A DNA stretch of 64,000 bases from Canibacter sp052085365 (GTDB lineage: Bacteria; Actinomycetota; Actinomycetes; Actinomycetales; Microbacteriaceae). Every line of letters begins with the position of its first letter. The first letter of the stretch is position 1. The position numbers and the translations under genes are program-made. Positions 62,859 through 64,000 of this stretch are shown here, in pieces. The notes under the pieces are model-generated. The model was given only the letters and a program-made list of their open reading frames with translations, made no database searches and was not told where the DNA came from. Where the stretch lies: positions 15,291 to 79,290 of the forward strand of contig JBQDFP010000011.1 of assembly GCA_052085365.1 (NCBI GenBank), read 5' to 3'.

Positions 62859-62965
62859 GGCTCAAGTGTATCGATCGGTGTCCACGCTGACGCCATGAAC
62901 TGAGCAGTCGCAAAAAGTATACACACGCACACGTATGCAGTAACCGTGGCGAATATTCTTGACAA
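62795..62965 (-). CDS. Possible 56-residue membrane peptide overlapping def
   Basis: TTG 62965 is preceded by a near-perfect AGGAGGTGA at eight bases, and opens a 56-codon frame ending inside def. It would encode a short basic tip, one hydrophobic helix with VTAYVCVCILFATAQFMAS (about residues 8-26), and a polar tail. Against it: it overlaps the first 64 bases of def in another frame, and the end of the frame is read in def coding sequence. I list it because of the strong Shine-Dalgarno. Function unknown. Confidence 0.33.
   Translation of the reverse strand: MSRIFATVTAYVCVCILFATAQFMASAWTPIDTLEPWQYSQSSSAVNQCCTALQHP
62865..62870 (-). promoter_or_regulatory. -10 hexamer TACACT, def (leaderless pattern)
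   Basis: TACACT, six bases, then ATG 62858. Confidence 0.5.
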
Positions 62966-63127
62966 TGCGTTCACCTCCTGAGCCTCTTGCATCGCGTTCA
63001 CTTCAGAATTTAGATGCGCGAGGTAAACAGCACCGGGCCTCGATCTGAACCTCACTCAAACACTGGCTGAGGCATGATCAGCGTGGAAGATAGGATGAGA
63101 CCAGTACACAGAGTTATGGAGTGCAAC

Positions 63128-63778
63128 ATGTCTAATATTCCTGCCGAATACATCGTGTGGATCGACTGCGAGATGACCGGTCTCGACATTGACTCCGATG
63201 GACTGACGGAGATTGCGATTCTTCTCACCGACTTCGACCTGAATGTTCTCGCTGAAGGTCTGGATCTCGTGATTAATCCGGGCCAGGAAGTACTCAACCA
63301 GATGAATGATTTTGTGCGTAACATGCACAAGGAATCTGGTTTGTTGCCACTCATTGAAACGGGTTTAACTGTCGAAGAAGCCGAGGCTCAAGCAATAGCG
63401 TATGTAAAAAAGCATGCGAACAGCGCAGGGAGAGCACTGGTGGCTGGCAATACCATCGGCATGGATCGCCGCTTCATCTCTAAGTACATGCCGCAGCTTG
63501 ACGCAGTACTGCATTACCGCAGCATCGACGTATCAACAATCAAAGAATTATCGAGACGCTGGTATGAGCCTGCGTTCTGGGCTGCACCAGAAAAGCGCGG
63601 CGGCCATCGGGCACTTGCTGACATTGCAGAATCTATCCAGGAACTTGCATACTTCCGAAAGGCAGTCCTTGTTGAGGCTCCCGGCCCCGATAAGACTGTC
63701 GCTAGACAGCTTGCCAACACTGTCACCGAAGATTTTCAGACACTGTTTGAGAGTACCCACGGTGCAACTGAAAAATAG
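63128..63778 (+). CDS. orn: Oligoribonuclease
   Basis: 3'-5' exoribonuclease that degrades dinucleotides, including those from cyclic di-nucleotide turnover. 216 residues from ATG 63128, which has TGGAG at six bases; the frame opens 18 codons earlier without family similarity. DEDDh motifs: IDCEMTGLD near residues 11-19, NTIGMDRRFISKYMP near residue 108, and GHRALADI near residue 160. Followed by tRNA-His, a common order in actinobacteria. Confidence 0.96.
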   Translation: MSNIPAEYIVWIDCEMTGLDIDSDGLTEIAILLTDFDLNVLAEGLDLVINPGQEVLNQMNDFVRNMHKESGLLPLIETGLTVEEAEAQAIAYVKKHANSAGRALVAGNTIGMDRRFISKYMPQLDAVLHYRSIDVSTIKELSRRWYEPAFWAAPEKRGGHRALADIAESIQELAYFRKAVLVEAPGPDKTVARQLANTVTEDFQTLFESTHGATEK

Positions 63779-63925
63779 GAGCTCAGCCATTTCGACGCGG
63801 CATGTCGTCCTGGTCAACACATTACAAAATATGCGCTATGCTGGTCTGGTTGCCTCATTGAGGTGGCGTGCTCTCGTACGGACTCGTTCCGTTCCCGAGG
63901 TCGCGTTATTTCCGTGAGTGCACAT

Positions 63926-63999
63926 GGTGGCTATAGCTCAGTCGGTAGAGCATCGGCTTGTGGTGCCGAGGGTCGCGGGTTCAAGTCCCGTTAGCCACC
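63926..63999 (+). tRNA. tRNA-His (anticodon GTG)
   Basis: Acceptor GTGGCTA/TAGCCAC with the extra G at -1 (63926) opposite C73, the identity mark of tRNA-His. Anticodon loop TTGTGGT with GTG, stem TCGGC/GCCGA, T-arm GCGGG-TTCAAGT-CCCGT. It ends one base before the window edge; CCA is not visible. Confidence 0.95.
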
Positions 64000-64000
64000 C

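Noticed and set aside
1..64000. Search for CRISPR arrays, insertion sequences, integrases, prophage or defence islands
   Set aside because: No direct-repeat array, transposase or phage gene was seen; the genes are conserved core functions in long collinear runs.

Overview
The window looks like ordinary core chromosome of an actinomycete, most likely of the order Micrococcales. The evidence is gene order (comEA-comEC-holA-rpsT-lepA-hemW-hrcA-dnaJ-rsmE-HIT-phoH-ybeY-corC-era; ruvAB-yajC-secDF-rel; rpsD-alaS-ruvX-mltG-aroE; pepN-mscS-glbO; orn-tRNA-His), a CIRCE-controlled hrcA-dnaJ, a group II truncated globin, a mycothiol-nitroreductase-like protein and the long actinobacterial LeuA. Base composition looks only moderately GC-rich by eye, low for the group. 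The genus cannot be named from the sequence alone. I see no insertion sequence, prophage, CRISPR array or rRNA. Two tRNA genes are present, Arg(TCT) and His(GTG).

Layout. 1-4.9 kb, minus strand: aroE (cut by the left edge), mltG, ruvX, alaS and a 52-residue gene too short for usual ORF cut-offs. 5-6.6 kb: thrC on the plus strand, closed by two hairpins that also end rpsD. 6.6-8.9 kb: rpsD and rarA (minus). 9-10.9 kb: a DUF349 protein and an AbiEi-antitoxin-like protein (plus), whose stop interlocks with rel. 10.9-18.3 kb, minus: rel, secF, secD, yajC, ruvB, ruvA, without ruvC. 18.3-20.2 kb: leuA behind a leucine-rich leader peptide and attenuator-like hairpin. 20.2-23.3 kb, plus: two tandem DUF2207 membrane proteins, one lacking the N-terminal domain. 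23.3-42.4 kb: a long minus-strand run from comEA to era, with manA inserted between comEC and holA and an ABC exporter between holA and rpsT. 42.5-45 kb leuS. 45.1-51.1 kb: cydA, cydB, cydD, cydC (cytochrome bd oxidase and its assembly exporter). 51.1-51.45 kb: a 349-base divergent regulatory region with three perfect palindromes. 51.5-55.6 kb: an APP1/DUF2183 protein, then yceI, a Nei-type glycosylase, rpiB and a DsbA-like CPWC protein. 55.9-62.3 kb, plus: pepN, an MscS channel, glbO, tRNA-Arg, an EamA exporter and an MFS transporter. 62.3-64 kb: def, a possible small gene overlapping it, orn and tRNA-His.

How the genes work together. Translation and ribosome biogenesis (alaS, leuS, rpsD, rpsT, lepA, era, ybeY, rsmE, def), RNA turnover (orn, ybeY), protein export (secDF-yajC), recombination and repair (ruvAB, ruvX, rarA, nei, holA, comEA/EC), stress control (rel, hrcA-dnaJ), micro-oxic respiration (cydABDC, glbO) and amino-acid synthesis (thrC, leuA, aroE) dominate.

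The most informative non-coding signals are: (1) a recurrent TAnnnT hexamer exactly six bases before the start codon of eight genes that lack a Shine-Dalgarno sequence, the signature of leaderless transcripts; (2) the leuA leader peptide and hairpin; (3) a CIRCE operator before hrcA; (4) palindrome clusters before cydA and yceI. I did not find a convincing wholly new multi-gene system. The best candidates for new biology are the tandem DUF2207 pair, the orphan AbiEi-like gene, the divergent cydA control region and two unannotated small genes.
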